Below, in pieces: positions 44,130 through 52,429 of a stretch of 64,000 nucleotides of DNA (within the stretch, counting starts at the first letter, position 1; each line of letters opens with the position of its first letter). Below the pieces are notes generated by a model. That model saw nothing but the letters and a program-made list of their open reading frames with translations, ran no database searches and was not told the origin of the DNA. The DNA is from Dyadobacter soli (GTDB taxonomy: Bacteria; Bacteroidota; Bacteroidia; Cytophagales; Spirosomataceae). A program made the translations under genes and the position numbers. Location: contig NZ_FNAN01000009.1 in the NCBI RefSeq assembly GCF_900101885.1, positions 248,001 to 312,000 of the forward strand, in the 5' to 3' direction.

Positions 44130-44435
44130 TTACTTTTCAGCGACTGCTTTCAGTTTGTCACTTTCTTTTACCTGCTCAACAAAAACTTTTGCAGGCTTGA
44201 AGCTTGGTACAAAGTGCTCGTCAATAATCATGGAAGTTCCCTTTGAAATATTGCGGGCCACTTTGCGCGCACGTTTTTTGTTGATGAAACTACCGAAACC
44301 TCTAACATAAAGGTTCTCACCATCAGAAAGTGAGTCCTTTACCACGGTAAAAAACGATTCTAGCGTTTGCTGAACGTCGCCCTTGTCTACGCCTGTTTTC
44401 TCGGAAATCTGTGCGATTACGTCTGCCTTAGTCAC
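44130..44435 (-). CDS. HU-family DNA-binding protein
   Basis: A 101-residue nucleoid protein that bends and packs DNA. It has MTKADVIAQISEKTGVDKGDVQQTLESFF (helical part) and the DNA arm region VRGFGSFINKKRARKVARNISKG, with the Pro-tip loop changed to STSMI. The C terminus is extended by about ten residues (ESDKLKAVAEK). It heads the operon and has a TACCTTTG box about 70 bp upstream. MutY is divergent from it. Confidence 0.94.
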   Translation of the reverse strand: MTKADVIAQISEKTGVDKGDVQQTLESFFTVVKDSLSDGENLYVRGFGSFINKKRARKVARNISKGTSMIIDEHFVPSFKPAKVFVEQVKESDKLKAVAEK

Positions 44436-44501
44436 TTTGATTGTTTACTTTAAGTGGATATTATTTCATTAATTTACTTACTCCTGTAAATTTTGGGAAC
44501 A

Positions 44502-44509
44502 CAAAGGTA
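44502..44509 (-). promoter_or_regulatory. Bacteroidota-type -7 box for the HU operon
   Basis: On the minus strand this reads TACCTTTG, a match to TAnnTTTG, about 67 bp before the HU start. Confidence 0.45.
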
Positions 44510-44594
44510 CGGTAATTTTAACAAAACTTAAAAGGATGAACTTGCCCTTTTTTATATAATTCATTAAAAAACAGTGCACATAAGTGAAAATAAT

Positions 44595-45677
44595 ATGATA
44601 CCGGACGATTTGGAGGTGATAGATTTTAACAGAAGACTCAAATCCTGGTATCTCGAAAACCACCGCCCTTTACCCTGGCGCGAAACCAAAGATCCATATA
44701 AAATTTGGTTGTCGGAAGTGATCCTGCAACAAACTCGTGTAGCCCAGGGGTTACCTTATTATGAGCGTTTTACCGAGCAATATCCCACCGTATTCGACCT
44801 GGCTGCGGCCGACGAGCGCGATGTGCTGAGGTTGTGGCAAGGGCTTGGTTACTACTCGCGGGCCCGCAACATGCATTTCACTGCGAGGCAGGTGGTAGCT
44901 GATCACAATGGAAAGTTTCCTGAAAGTTCTGAAAAGCTTTTGAAACTAAAAGGTCTCGGACAATACACTGCCGCTGCCATTGCTTCCTTCGCATTCGACG
45001 AGGCGGTGCCGGCGATCGATGGTAACGTGTACCGCGTGATGGCGCGTATTTTCGGTATCCAATCGGATATGCTGAGTAATGAAGGGAAAAAGGAGTTCTG
45101 GGCGCTGGGAAGAAAGGTAATTTCACAGGAGGACCCGGCTACCTACAACCAGGCGATGATCGAGTTCGGGGCATTGCAATGCGTGCCGGCGTCGCCGAAT
45201 TGCACGGTTTGCATTTTTAATGATCGCTGTTTCGCTTATGCACATCAAATGCAAGGCCAACTGCCGGTCAAGATCAAAAAGCTCACCATCAAACACCGCT
45301 TTTTGAACTATTTCATCATCAAACAAGGCGACAGGCTTGCCATGCACGAGCGCCGCGGCCGTGACATCTGGAAAGGCCTCTACGACTTCCAGCTCATCGA
45401 ATCTAAGAGCATTGCCGCAACGCCTGACCAACTGACCAACCCTGACCCCATTTTCCAAAACGTGCTGCAAAACGGCCGCCTGACCGAAGTTCCCAAAGTT
45501 TATACCCACATCCTCACGCACCAGCGCCTGCAAGTGCGGTTCTGGTGGCTCGAAATTCCTGGGGCCGAAAGGATAGATTTGCCACAAGGAATGGCTTTTT
45601 ACAATCATGAAGAAGTGGAAGTGCTTCCGAAGCCGATCCTGATCGATACGGTTTTGCGGGAAGAAGGTTATTTGTAG
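44595..45677 (+). CDS. mutY: A/G-specific adenine glycosylase
   Basis: A 360-residue base-excision repair enzyme removing A opposite 8-oxoG. It has the opening PLPWRETKDPYKIWLSEVILQQTRV, the HhH motif LKGLGQYTAAAIASFAF, catalytic Asp in VPAIDGNVYRV, and a [4Fe-4S] loop with Cys spacing 6-2-5 (CVPASPNC, CTVC, CIFNDRC). The C-terminal NUDIX-like domain checks for 8-oxoG. ATG 44595 is preferred over GTG 44574. It is divergent from HU. In relatives ssb and gldE usually follow directly. Confidence 0.94.
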   Translation: MIPDDLEVIDFNRRLKSWYLENHRPLPWRETKDPYKIWLSEVILQQTRVAQGLPYYERFTEQYPTVFDLAAADERDVLRLWQGLGYYSRARNMHFTARQVVADHNGKFPESSEKLLKLKGLGQYTAAAIASFAFDEAVPAIDGNVYRVMARIFGIQSDMLSNEGKKEFWALGRKVISQEDPATYNQAMIEFGALQCVPASPNCTVCIFNDRCFAYAHQMQGQLPVKIKKLTIKHRFLNYFIIKQGDRLAMHERRGRDIWKGLYDFQLIESKSIAATPDQLTNPDPIFQNVLQNGRLTEVPKVYTHILTHQRLQVRFWWLEIPGAERIDLPQGMAFYNHEEVEVLPKPILIDTVLREEGYL

Positions 45678-45752
45678 TAACCGCTGAATCATCAGTTGAA
45701 TGCCGTTGATCATTGGTGAGGTGTATCGTAAGTAATTGTGTTTTAAGTAATA

Positions 45753-45760
45753 TATTTTTG
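45753..45760 (+). promoter_or_regulatory. Bacteroidota-type -7 box before the PhyH gene
   Basis: TATTTTTG matches TAnnTTTG; a TTG at 45736-45738 is 14 nt upstream, slightly short. It would give a leader of about 12 nt, separating this gene's expression from mutY. Confidence 0.45.
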
Positions 45761-45778
45761 TACTAAACACTTGGTCTC

Positions 45779-46636
45779 ATGGGAAATTTCAGTTTGAATG
45801 CCAGCCAGATCGCCGACTATAACCGCGATGGCTATATCGTTGTGAAAAGCCTTTTTTCTACCCAGGAGGTGGAAAAACTATACCATACCGCGCTGGAAAA
45901 TTCGGTGATGCAGAAGAATGCGATGGATTTGAACGACCAAACGGGGAAGAAAACAAAGCTGTCGTTGTGGTTTACACCGGGCGATGATGTTTTCGGGTAT
46001 TTGATACGGAGCGAGAGAATGGTCAATTCGGTGGGGCAGCTATTGCAGGAAGACAGCCCGGTTTGCCATTTTCATACCAAGCTTATGCAAAAGGAGCCCA
46101 AAGTTGGCGGCGCGTGGGAGTGGCACCAGGATTATGGTTATTGGTATAAAAATCAATTCATCTTTCCCGACCAGCTCATGAGCGTGATGATCGCATTGAC
46201 GACCGCTAACAAGGAAAATGGCTGCTTACAGGTGATCAAAGGCTCGCACAAAATGGGGCGCGTCAATCACGGCTTCGCGGGCGAGCAGGTAGGCGCAGAC
46301 ATGGAAATGGTGAACCATGCATTGAAAACCATGGAGCTCGTTTATTGCGAAATTGAGCCGGGCGACGCATTGTTTTTCCATAGTAATCTCATGCACCGCT
46401 CGGAAGCGAACCTGTCGGATCATCCGCGTTGGTCGTTGATCTCTTGCTATAATTCTCAAACGAACCTCGCTTACGCCGAGACTTCGACGTCCTGGCGCGT
46501 TCCTGTTTCGATTGTGCCCGATCATGCATTGCTCGAATGGAATGCCGGATCATTTGAAAATGCGGATTTCCTGAAAAAAGAAAACGACCCGGCGCTGAAA
46601 ACAACCGGCTGGGAGAATGAGGTGAAAACGTCATAA
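45779..46636 (+). CDS. Phytanoyl-CoA dioxygenase (PhyH) family protein
   Basis: A 285-residue Fe(II)/2-oxoglutarate-dependent oxygenase of the PhyH family. The HxD...H metal site is formed by WHQDYGYW (His/Asp) and MHRSEAN (distal His), with arginine RWSLISCYN binding 2-oxoglutarate. Some family members in soil bacteria hydroxylate small organic compounds. It is followed 160 bp later by a Gfo/Idh protein, a pairing also seen in catabolic gene sets for sugars or inositols. Its substrate is unknown. It interrupts the mutY-ssb order normal for this phylum. Confidence 0.87.
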   Translation: MGNFSLNASQIADYNRDGYIVVKSLFSTQEVEKLYHTALENSVMQKNAMDLNDQTGKKTKLSLWFTPGDDVFGYLIRSERMVNSVGQLLQEDSPVCHFHTKLMQKEPKVGGAWEWHQDYGYWYKNQFIFPDQLMSVMIALTTANKENGCLQVIKGSHKMGRVNHGFAGEQVGADMEMVNHALKTMELVYCEIEPGDALFFHSNLMHRSEANLSDHPRWSLISCYNSQTNLAYAETSTSWRVPVSIVPDHALLEWNAGSFENADFLKKENDPALKTTGWENEVKTS

Positions 46637-46647
46637 ATCTTCGTGTG

Positions 46648-46756
46648 TGGTCACCCATGGTCAGGAATTGTCATGTTTGGTCATGTGTTGGCGAGCAACT
46701 CCTGACAACTCTCACTACTCCTGACCATTAATGACTGCTCCTGACCATTAATGACA
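46648..46756. repeat. Word-iterated inverted repeat (TGGTCA)
   Basis: The left arm has TGGTCA four times in near copies (46648-46684). ATGGTCAGGA (46657-46666) is complementary to TCCTGACCAT at 46719-46728 and again at 46739-46748. The right arm is a tandem 20-bp repeat, CTCCTGACCATTAATGACTG. It lies in the gap between the PhyH and Gfo/Idh genes. Confidence 0.8.
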
Positions 46757-46795
46757 ATAAATGACTTATTCCTAAAACTTTAACTGATTGCTAAC

Positions 46796-48001
46796 ATGCA
46801 AAAAATAGCAATGCTCGGCTCCGGCTTTATCGGACGTTTTTATGCGGAATCCATTCACGGGCAGCGCAGCCGCGACCGCGTTGTGGCCATTTACGCGCGC
46901 CGGGAAGAAAGCGCCAAAAAGTTTGCGGACGACTACGGCTGCGATTTCTGGTCGTCGGATATGGAGGAGGTAATCGCGCATCCCGATGTGAACATGGTTT
47001 GCATTGCATTGCCGAATAACATTCATGAAGAGGCGGTGCTTCTTTGCGCGAAGCATAAGAAGGCCGTGGTATCCACCAAGCCGCTGGGCCGCAATGGCGC
47101 CGAGGCATTGCGTATGCTGAAAGCCGTGGAGGAAGCGGGGATATTTGCAGGCTATCTGGAAGATCTTTGCTACACACCCAAGTTTTTGAAATCGCTTGAA
47201 AGTGTTAAAAATGGCTCGCTCGGCCGCATTATCTGGGCCAAATCGCGCGAGGCGCACCCGGGGCCGCATAGTGAATGGTTCTGGGACATCGAGCAGGCCG
47301 GTGGCGGTTGTATCCTGGATTTGGGCTGCCATTGCATTGAAATATCACGGAATTTTATTGGTAAGGACATCAAACCTGTGGAGGTAATGTGCTGGGCGGA
47401 TACGCAAGTGAAGCCGATCGACGCGGAAGACCATGCCATTGCATTGGTGAAATATGAAAACGGTGCCATAGGGCAGTTCGAAGTGAGCTGGACGTTCCGT
47501 GGCGGGATGGATTTGCGGGATGAGGTAATGGGTACCGAGGGCACGATCTGGATCAATAACTTTTTGAGGACCGGTTTTGAAATGTTCACAACAGGGCAGA
47601 ATCCGGACGGTGCAGGAGAAGAGTATGTGGCTGAAAAAGCGGAAAGCAACACCGGCTGGCTGTTCCCGGTAGGTGACGAAGTGAATGACCTCGGCTATAA
47701 CCACATGTTCACGGATATGTTCAATTCTGCTGAAAAGGGTAATGCCCCTGCGGAGACGTTTTATGATGGCTATATTGTGAATGCGGTGATCGATGCAGCC
47801 TATAAATCGGCCAAAACGAAACTTTGGGAAAAAGTGGAACTACCCGTCTGGCGTGGACGCGAAGGGGTGGAGAAACCTTCCAACTATGTTTCGTACAATG
47901 AAACGCACTACCTGATCAAGCAGGAAGTGACGCACGACGGCCGCAATAAGCTGATCCTGAAAGACAAGGTTACCGGCAAGATTACCGAACAGGATATTTA
48001 A
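46796..48001 (+). CDS. Gfo/Idh/MocA family oxidoreductase
   Basis: A 401-residue cytoplasmic NAD(P)-dependent oxidoreductase, no signal peptide. The Rossmann domain begins IAMLGSGFIGRFYAESIHG; STKPLGRNG carries the family lysine (in the usual EKP place), and GGGCILDLGCHCIEISRN the substrate-side His. The C-terminal GFE-type domain ends with a basic strand-rich tail. It likely oxidises a sugar or a polyol and pairs with the PhyH oxygenase gene. The specific substrate is unknown. Confidence 0.9.
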   Translation: MQKIAMLGSGFIGRFYAESIHGQRSRDRVVAIYARREESAKKFADDYGCDFWSSDMEEVIAHPDVNMVCIALPNNIHEEAVLLCAKHKKAVVSTKPLGRNGAEALRMLKAVEEAGIFAGYLEDLCYTPKFLKSLESVKNGSLGRIIWAKSREAHPGPHSEWFWDIEQAGGGCILDLGCHCIEISRNFIGKDIKPVEVMCWADTQVKPIDAEDHAIALVKYENGAIGQFEVSWTFRGGMDLRDEVMGTEGTIWINNFLRTGFEMFTTGQNPDGAGEEYVAEKAESNTGWLFPVGDEVNDLGYNHMFTDMFNSAEKGNAPAETFYDGYIVNAVIDAAYKSAKTKLWEKVELPVWRGREGVEKPSNYVSYNETHYLIKQEVTHDGRNKLILKDKVTGKITEQDI

Positions 48002-48066
48002 CCGGCATTTGTCGGGGATAATGCCTAAATTTAAGGTTGCAACAAACAATAACCACGTTAAAAATC

Positions 48067-48558
48067 ATGGCAGGAAGTGTTAACAAAGTAATTCTGATCG
48101 GTAATCTGGGGAGTGACCCGGAGGTCCGGTACCTTGAAAGCGGATCGGCGGTAGCGAAGTTCAATATCGCAACTACCGAGACTTACACGAACAAAAACGG
48201 CGAGCGCGTCGATAATACCGAATGGCACCGCATCGAGCTTTGGGAAGGATTGGCGAAAGTGGCCGAAAAATACCTTAAAAAGGGCAACCAGGTGTATATC
48301 GAAGGACGTATCCGCACCGATACGTGGACGGATAAAGAAGGACAGCAGCGCACCGGTGTGACGATCCGCGCGAACAGCATGACTTTGCTTGGTGGTCCGT
48401 CGGGCGGCGGACAGGGTGGAGACTATAACCAGGGTGGCCAGCAAGGCGGTTACCAGCAATCCGGTAATGCACCGCGCAGCAATGCGCCACGGCCGTCGGA
48501 CCCGATACCGCCATCGATGGCGGCCGGCGGTAACGACGACGATGATCTGCCGTTTTGA
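48067..48558 (+). CDS. ssb: Single-stranded DNA-binding protein
   Basis: A 163-residue OB-fold protein covering ssDNA in replication and repair. NKVILIGNLGSDPEVRYLESG (start), WHRIELWEGLAKVAEKYLKKG and VYIEGRIRTDTW form the OB domain (1-110). A Gly/Gln-rich linker and the acidic tip DDDDLPF (end) for protein partners follow. ATG 48067 starts the conserved domain; 48037 would add a non-conserved leader. It precedes gldE by 125 bp. Confidence 0.95.
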   Translation: MAGSVNKVILIGNLGSDPEVRYLESGSAVAKFNIATTETYTNKNGERVDNTEWHRIELWEGLAKVAEKYLKKGNQVYIEGRIRTDTWTDKEGQQRTGVTIRANSMTLLGGPSGGGQGGDYNQGGQQGGYQQSGNAPRSNAPRPSDPIPPSMAAGGNDDDDLPF

Positions 48559-48683
48559 TGATTCAAATGAGATAATGGTGAATCCCGCTTAAATGTATTT
48601 ATTCCAAAATCGATACAGTTATTAGGCGGGATTCGCTACATTTATCTGATTGAATACCTATTTTGACCATTCGCTGACATTTC

Positions 48684-50000
48684 GTGAAAGAAACAGAAGA
48701 CAGTGACGACCCGCTTGCCCGAACGCGTACGGGGATCGATTTTCCCCAGAAAAGTACGCAAACCACTCTGGCAGGGGTGCTCATACCCTTTGATTTCCTG
48801 GCTCCCTACGACTTCATTCTTGTAATTTTTCTTCTGCTAATATCCCTCTTCCTTTCGGGCGTACGCGCAGCATATGCGGCATCCGGCGCGATGGAAAACC
48901 CCTGGGAACGAAAAGCAGAAGGTGATAATCAGTTACCTACACGCATTCAGCAGCTGGCGCTTTCACTGGTCCAGCGGGGACTTACTTTGTTCGCATTGTT
49001 GCTGGCGGCACGCCTCGCCTGGCTGCATATGCAAGCGGGAAGCGTGGAAATGGTCCGTTGGGCGGTTCTCGCGTTCCTCGTCATATGGATTTGGCTTGAT
49101 GCCATGGTGCGTTACAACTGTGCACGTAAAGCGCAAGAGTTTATCCCCAAAATCGCCGGACTGACGCAGTTCCTGATTAAAATATGTAAGCCGCTGACCC
49201 AGCCGGTGATGAAGCTCGGTTATTCATTTGGTGTGCTGACGCCCGAAGGAGCCGAGATAACCACCGAAATGCTTGAAGCCAAAGCGGAAAGCGAGGAAGA
49301 AACGGATCTTTTACGCGGTCTGGCCAACTTTCGTCAGACGAATGCGCGCAAGGCAATGCAGGCGCGCGTGCAGGTGACGGCATTCGATATCGAACTGGAT
49401 TTTCATGAATTAATGGACCGCATCAATAAATCGGGGTACTCGCGGGTACCGGTTTACCGCGACGATCTGGACCATGTGGAAGGTATTTTGAATGTCAAAG
49501 ATCTGCTGCCGCATATTCACCTGGACGAGCATTTCAACTGGCAAAAACTGCTGCGCCCGGTCTATTTTATCCCCGAAAGCAAGCGCCTCGACGATCTGAT
49601 GAAAGATTTCCAGAACCGCCGCGTGCACATGGCGATCGTGGTCGACGAGTACGGCGGAACCAGCGGGTTGATCACTTTGGAAGATATTATCGAAGAAATT
49701 TTCGGGGATATTAATGATGAATATGACGAAGATGAGGAGGTGAACTACACCCAGGTCGACGAGCATACCTATGTGTTCGAAGGCAAGGTGCTGATCAACG
49801 ATCTTTGCCGCATTCTGAACATTGAAACCGATTATTTTGACGAGGTTAGGGGCAATAGCGAGTCATTGGCGGGGCTGTTACTGGAACTGTTTTCACGGCT
49901 GCCAAGAACCGGCGAAATCGCTACACATCGCGAAGTAACTTTCAAAGTACAGTCGGCCGACAAGAAGCGCATTAAAAAAGTGCGGGTGCTGGTTTCGTAA
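48684..50000 (+). CDS. gldE: GldE-type CBS/CorC transporter-associated protein
   Basis: A 438-residue integral membrane protein. A DUF21-like region has hydrophobic segments (near 35-60, 90-110 and 120-140). Two CBS domains follow (about 205-325, with SRVPVYRDDLDHVEGILNVKDLL and HMAIVVDEYGGTSGLITLEDIIEEI), and then a CorC_HlyC domain (about 345-435). Homologues next to ssb are named GldE, linked to gliding in Flavobacterium; close relatives transport or tolerate Mg/Co. The usual gldD does not follow. The start is GTG. Confidence 0.88.
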   Translation: MKETEDSDDPLARTRTGIDFPQKSTQTTLAGVLIPFDFLAPYDFILVIFLLLISLFLSGVRAAYAASGAMENPWERKAEGDNQLPTRIQQLALSLVQRGLTLFALLLAARLAWLHMQAGSVEMVRWAVLAFLVIWIWLDAMVRYNCARKAQEFIPKIAGLTQFLIKICKPLTQPVMKLGYSFGVLTPEGAEITTEMLEAKAESEEETDLLRGLANFRQTNARKAMQARVQVTAFDIELDFHELMDRINKSGYSRVPVYRDDLDHVEGILNVKDLLPHIHLDEHFNWQKLLRPVYFIPESKRLDDLMKDFQNRRVHMAIVVDEYGGTSGLITLEDIIEEIFGDINDEYDEDEEVNYTQVDEHTYVFEGKVLINDLCRILNIETDYFDEVRGNSESLAGLLLELFSRLPRTGEIATHREVTFKVQSADKKRIKKVRVLVS

Positions 50001-50039
50001 AAAAATACAATTCGATTTTATTTATTCAGAAGTTATTCT

Positions 50040-50047
50040 TAATTTTG
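50040..50047 (+). promoter_or_regulatory. Bacteroidota-type -7 box for guaB
   Basis: TAATTTTG matches TAnnTTTG and lies about 29 bp before the guaB ATG. The -33 TTG is absent from the expected place. Confidence 0.45.
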
Positions 50048-50075
50048 CCCGGCAAATAACAATAGTTTATTTGCT

Positions 50076-51548
50076 ATGAACACAGACCCATCCAAAGTCC
50101 TCTTTGAGGCGCTTACCTACGACGACGTTCTGCTAATCCCTGGTTATTCAGAAGTCCTGCCTCGCGACACATCAACAAAAACCAAGCTTACCCGCAACAT
50201 CGAGTTGAACATTCCTATTGTCTCAGCTGCTATGGACACGGTGACGGAATTTGAACTGGCCATTGCTATGGCTCAGGAAGGTGGTATTGGAATAATCCAT
50301 AAAAATATGTCCCTGGAAGCGCAAGCTGAGCAGGTGAGAAAGGTAAAACGCTCGGAAAGCGGCATGATCCTCGACCCGATCACACTGCTTGACACTGCGA
50401 CCCTCGGCGACGCGCACCAGATCATGCGCGAGTTCAAGATCGGAGGTATTCCGGTAATCGATAAAGACCACAAACTCGTGGGCATCCTTACCAACCGCGA
50501 CCTTCGTTTCGAACGCGAAATGAGCAAGCCAGTGACCGAAGTCATGACGAAAGATAACCTCGTCACTGCTTCCGAAGGTCTGTCGCTCGACGACGCGGAG
50601 AAAATCCTCCAAGAGTACAAAATCGAGAAACTTCCTATCGTAGATTCAGAGTACCGTCTGACGGGCCTGATTACATACAAAGACATTCTCAAACGTAAAT
50701 CGCACCCGAATGCATGTAAGGACGAATACGGCCGCCTGCGTGTAGGCGCGGCCATAGGTGTTACGCCCGACGTGCTGAAACGTGTAGAGGCATTGGTGAA
50801 AGCGGGAGTGGATGTCGTAAGCCTCGATACTGCCCACGGACATTCCAAAGGCGTAATCGATGCATTGAAATCCATTAAGGCTGCATTCCCGAAACTGGAC
50901 GTTATCGCTGGAAACGTAGCGACGGGTGCAGCTGCAAAAGCATTGGCAGATGCCGGCGCAGACGCGGTGAAAGTGGGAGTTGGTCCTGGTAGTATTTGTA
51001 CCACGCGTATCATCGCCGGTATCGGTGTTCCTCAGCTTACCGCTGTAATGTGGGCGGCAGAAGGTCTGAAAGGTACCGACGTTCCGGTAATCGCCGATGG
51101 CGGTATCCGTTTCTCAGGTGATATGACAAAAGCATTGGCCGGCGGCGCCAGCACGATCATGATCGGTTCGATGCTCGCTGGTAGCGACGAAGCTCCGGGT
51201 GAAGTGGTGATTTATGAAGGACGTAAATTCAAAGCATACCGTGGAATGGGCTCGGTGGAAGCAATGGAAGACGGTTCGAAAGACCGCTACTTCCAGGATG
51301 CGGAAGACGACGTGAAGAAACTCGTTCCGGAGGGTATCGTAGGGCGTGTACCGTTCAAAGGCAAGGTTTCCGAGATCATCTATCAAATGGTAGGAGGTTT
51401 GAAAGCGGGAATGGGCTACTGCGGGGCCGGGGATATCGATTCGTTGCAGAATGCACAGTTCGTGAAAATCACTTCTGCCGGTGTGAAAGAAAGTCACCCG
51501 CACGATATCATGATCCAGAAGGAGGCTCCGAATTATTCGAGATCGTAA
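50076..51548 (+). CDS. guaB: Inosine-5'-monophosphate dehydrogenase
   Basis: A 490-residue enzyme oxidising IMP to XMP, the rate-limiting step to GTP. The TIM barrel carries the catalytic Cys loop [10 protein letters not shown]; two CBS domains (about 95-210) are inserted near the start, and [11 protein letters not shown] and [11 protein letters not shown] form the phosphate and flap regions. KAYRGMGS precedes the mobile flap. It has a tight promoter and a strong two-way terminator, so it is likely monocistronic. Confidence 0.96.
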   Translation: MNTDPSKVLFEALTYDDVLLIPGYSEVLPRDTSTKTKLTRNIELNIPIVSAAMDTVTEFELAIAMAQEGGIGIIHKNMSLEAQAEQVRKVKRSESGMILDPITLLDTATLGDAHQIMREFKIGGIPVIDKDHKLVGILTNRDLRFEREMSKPVTEVMTKDNLVTASEGLSLDDAEKILQEYKIEKLPIVDSEYRLTGLITYKDILKRKSHPNACKDEYGRLRVGAAIGVTPDVLKRVEALVKAGVDVVSLDTAHGHSKGVIDALKSIKAAFPKLDVIAGNVATGAAAKALADAGADAVKVGVGPGSICTTRIIAGIGVPQLTAVMWAAEGLKGTDVPVIADGGIRFSGDMTKALAGGASTIMIGSMLAGSDEAPGEVVIYEGRKFKAYRGMGSVEAMEDGSKDRYFQDAEDDVKKLVPEGIVGRVPFKGKVSEIIYQMVGGLKAGMGYCGAGDIDSLQNAQFVKITSAGVKESHPHDIMIQKEAPNYSRS

Positions 51549-51575
51549 TGCGGTTTGATGGTCGGTGGTTGAAAT

Positions 51576-51609
51576 GACCGCCGACCATTGACCGCCGACT
51601 GCCGATGGG
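51576..51609 (-). repeat. 34-bp dispersed repeat, copy 2 (inverted)
   Basis: On the minus strand it reads CCATCGGCAGTCGGCGGTC..., matching copy 1 at 31 of 34 positions. It is on the left side of the guaB/dedA terminator, facing copy 3. Confidence 0.78.
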
Positions 51610-51612
51610 TGG

Positions 51613-51666
51613 TACATAAATAGAAAAGCGTCGTAGGAGTTCCTGCGACGCTTTTCTATTTATGTA
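51613..51666. terminator. Very strong bidirectional terminator (21-bp perfect stem)
   Basis: TACATAAATAGAAAAGCGTCG (51613-51633) pairs perfectly with 51646-51666, and AGGA/TCCT extend the stem inside the loop. The stem's AT-rich foot serves as the T-run on both strands. It lies between guaB and dedA. Confidence 0.85.
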
Positions 51667-51691
51667 TGTATTTTAAAGTATTCAACTAAAA

Positions 51692-51725
51692 CCAATCGGC
51701 GGTCCGCGGTCGGCCGTCGGCGGTC
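51692..51725 (+). repeat. 34-bp dispersed repeat, copy 3
   Basis: Its first 20 bases are identical to copy 1; the last 14 differ at three positions. It follows the terminator and is inverted relative to copy 2, so the pair could extend the hairpin. Confidence 0.8.
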
Positions 51726-51730
51726 AAAAA

Positions 51731-52387
51731 CTAAGCCGCGCTAGGCTTGGCAAACCGGCTTTTCAGGTAAGAGAAAATCATTGGAAGAATGGAAATTCCG
51801 ATGATGCCGAAAATGACCAGCTCGAAATTCTTTTTAACAATATCCATATTCCCGAAGAAGTAACCCAGCAATGTGAGTGTTGGAACCCAAAGTAATGCGC
51901 CAACGATGCAAAATACGATATACTTAGAGTAATTCATACTTCCTGCACCTGCCACAAACGGTGCTACCGTGCGGACGATCGGGATGAAGCGTGCCATGAT
52001 AACGGTACTTCCGCCGTGTTTTTCGTAGAATGCCTCGGTTTTTTCAAGATATTCTCTTTTCAGGAAAAGGATCTTTTCGCGTTTCTTAATTTGCCCGCCG
52101 AAAGTTTTTCCCATAAAATAATTGACATTATCCCCCAGCAATGCGGCGATAATGAGGATAATGATGATCAGCCAGACGTTCAGGCCGGTGGTTTCATTGG
52201 CGGCAATGGCGCCGGCGGCAAAAAGGAGCGAATCACCGGGGAGCAGCGGCATGATTACCAGGCCGGTTTCGGTGAAGACAATCAAAAACAGAATGACGTA
52301 AGTGAGTGTGCCATATTCTTCCACGATGTTGAACAAATGCTTGTCGAGGTGGAGGAAGAAATCAATGAACTGGGTTAAAAATTCCAT
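51731..52387 (-). CDS. DedA-family membrane protein
   Basis: A 218-residue inner-membrane protein with about five or six membrane segments. FTETGLVIMPLLPGDSLLFAAG and ARFIPIVRTVAPFVAGAGSMNYSKY are the DedA signatures; related proteins act as lipid (for example undecaprenyl phosphate) flippases. A short basic C-terminal tail follows. It is followed by no co-transcribed gene. Its partner upstream on the same strand is the ComA-like gene (gap about 40 bp), so the two may share a transcript. Confidence 0.92.
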   Translation of the reverse strand: MEFLTQFIDFFLHLDKHLFNIVEEYGTLTYVILFLIVFTETGLVIMPLLPGDSLLFAAGAIAANETTGLNVWLIIIILIIAALLGDNVNYFMGKTFGGQIKKREKILFLKREYLEKTEAFYEKHGGSTVIMARFIPIVRTVAPFVAGAGSMNYSKYIVFCIVGALLWVPTLTLLGYFFGNMDIVKKNFELVIFGIIGISILPMIFSYLKSRFAKPSAA

Positions 52388-52429
52388 AGCTATACGTTAA
52401 GTTGACAATCTGTTTTTATGAGGCCTGAC

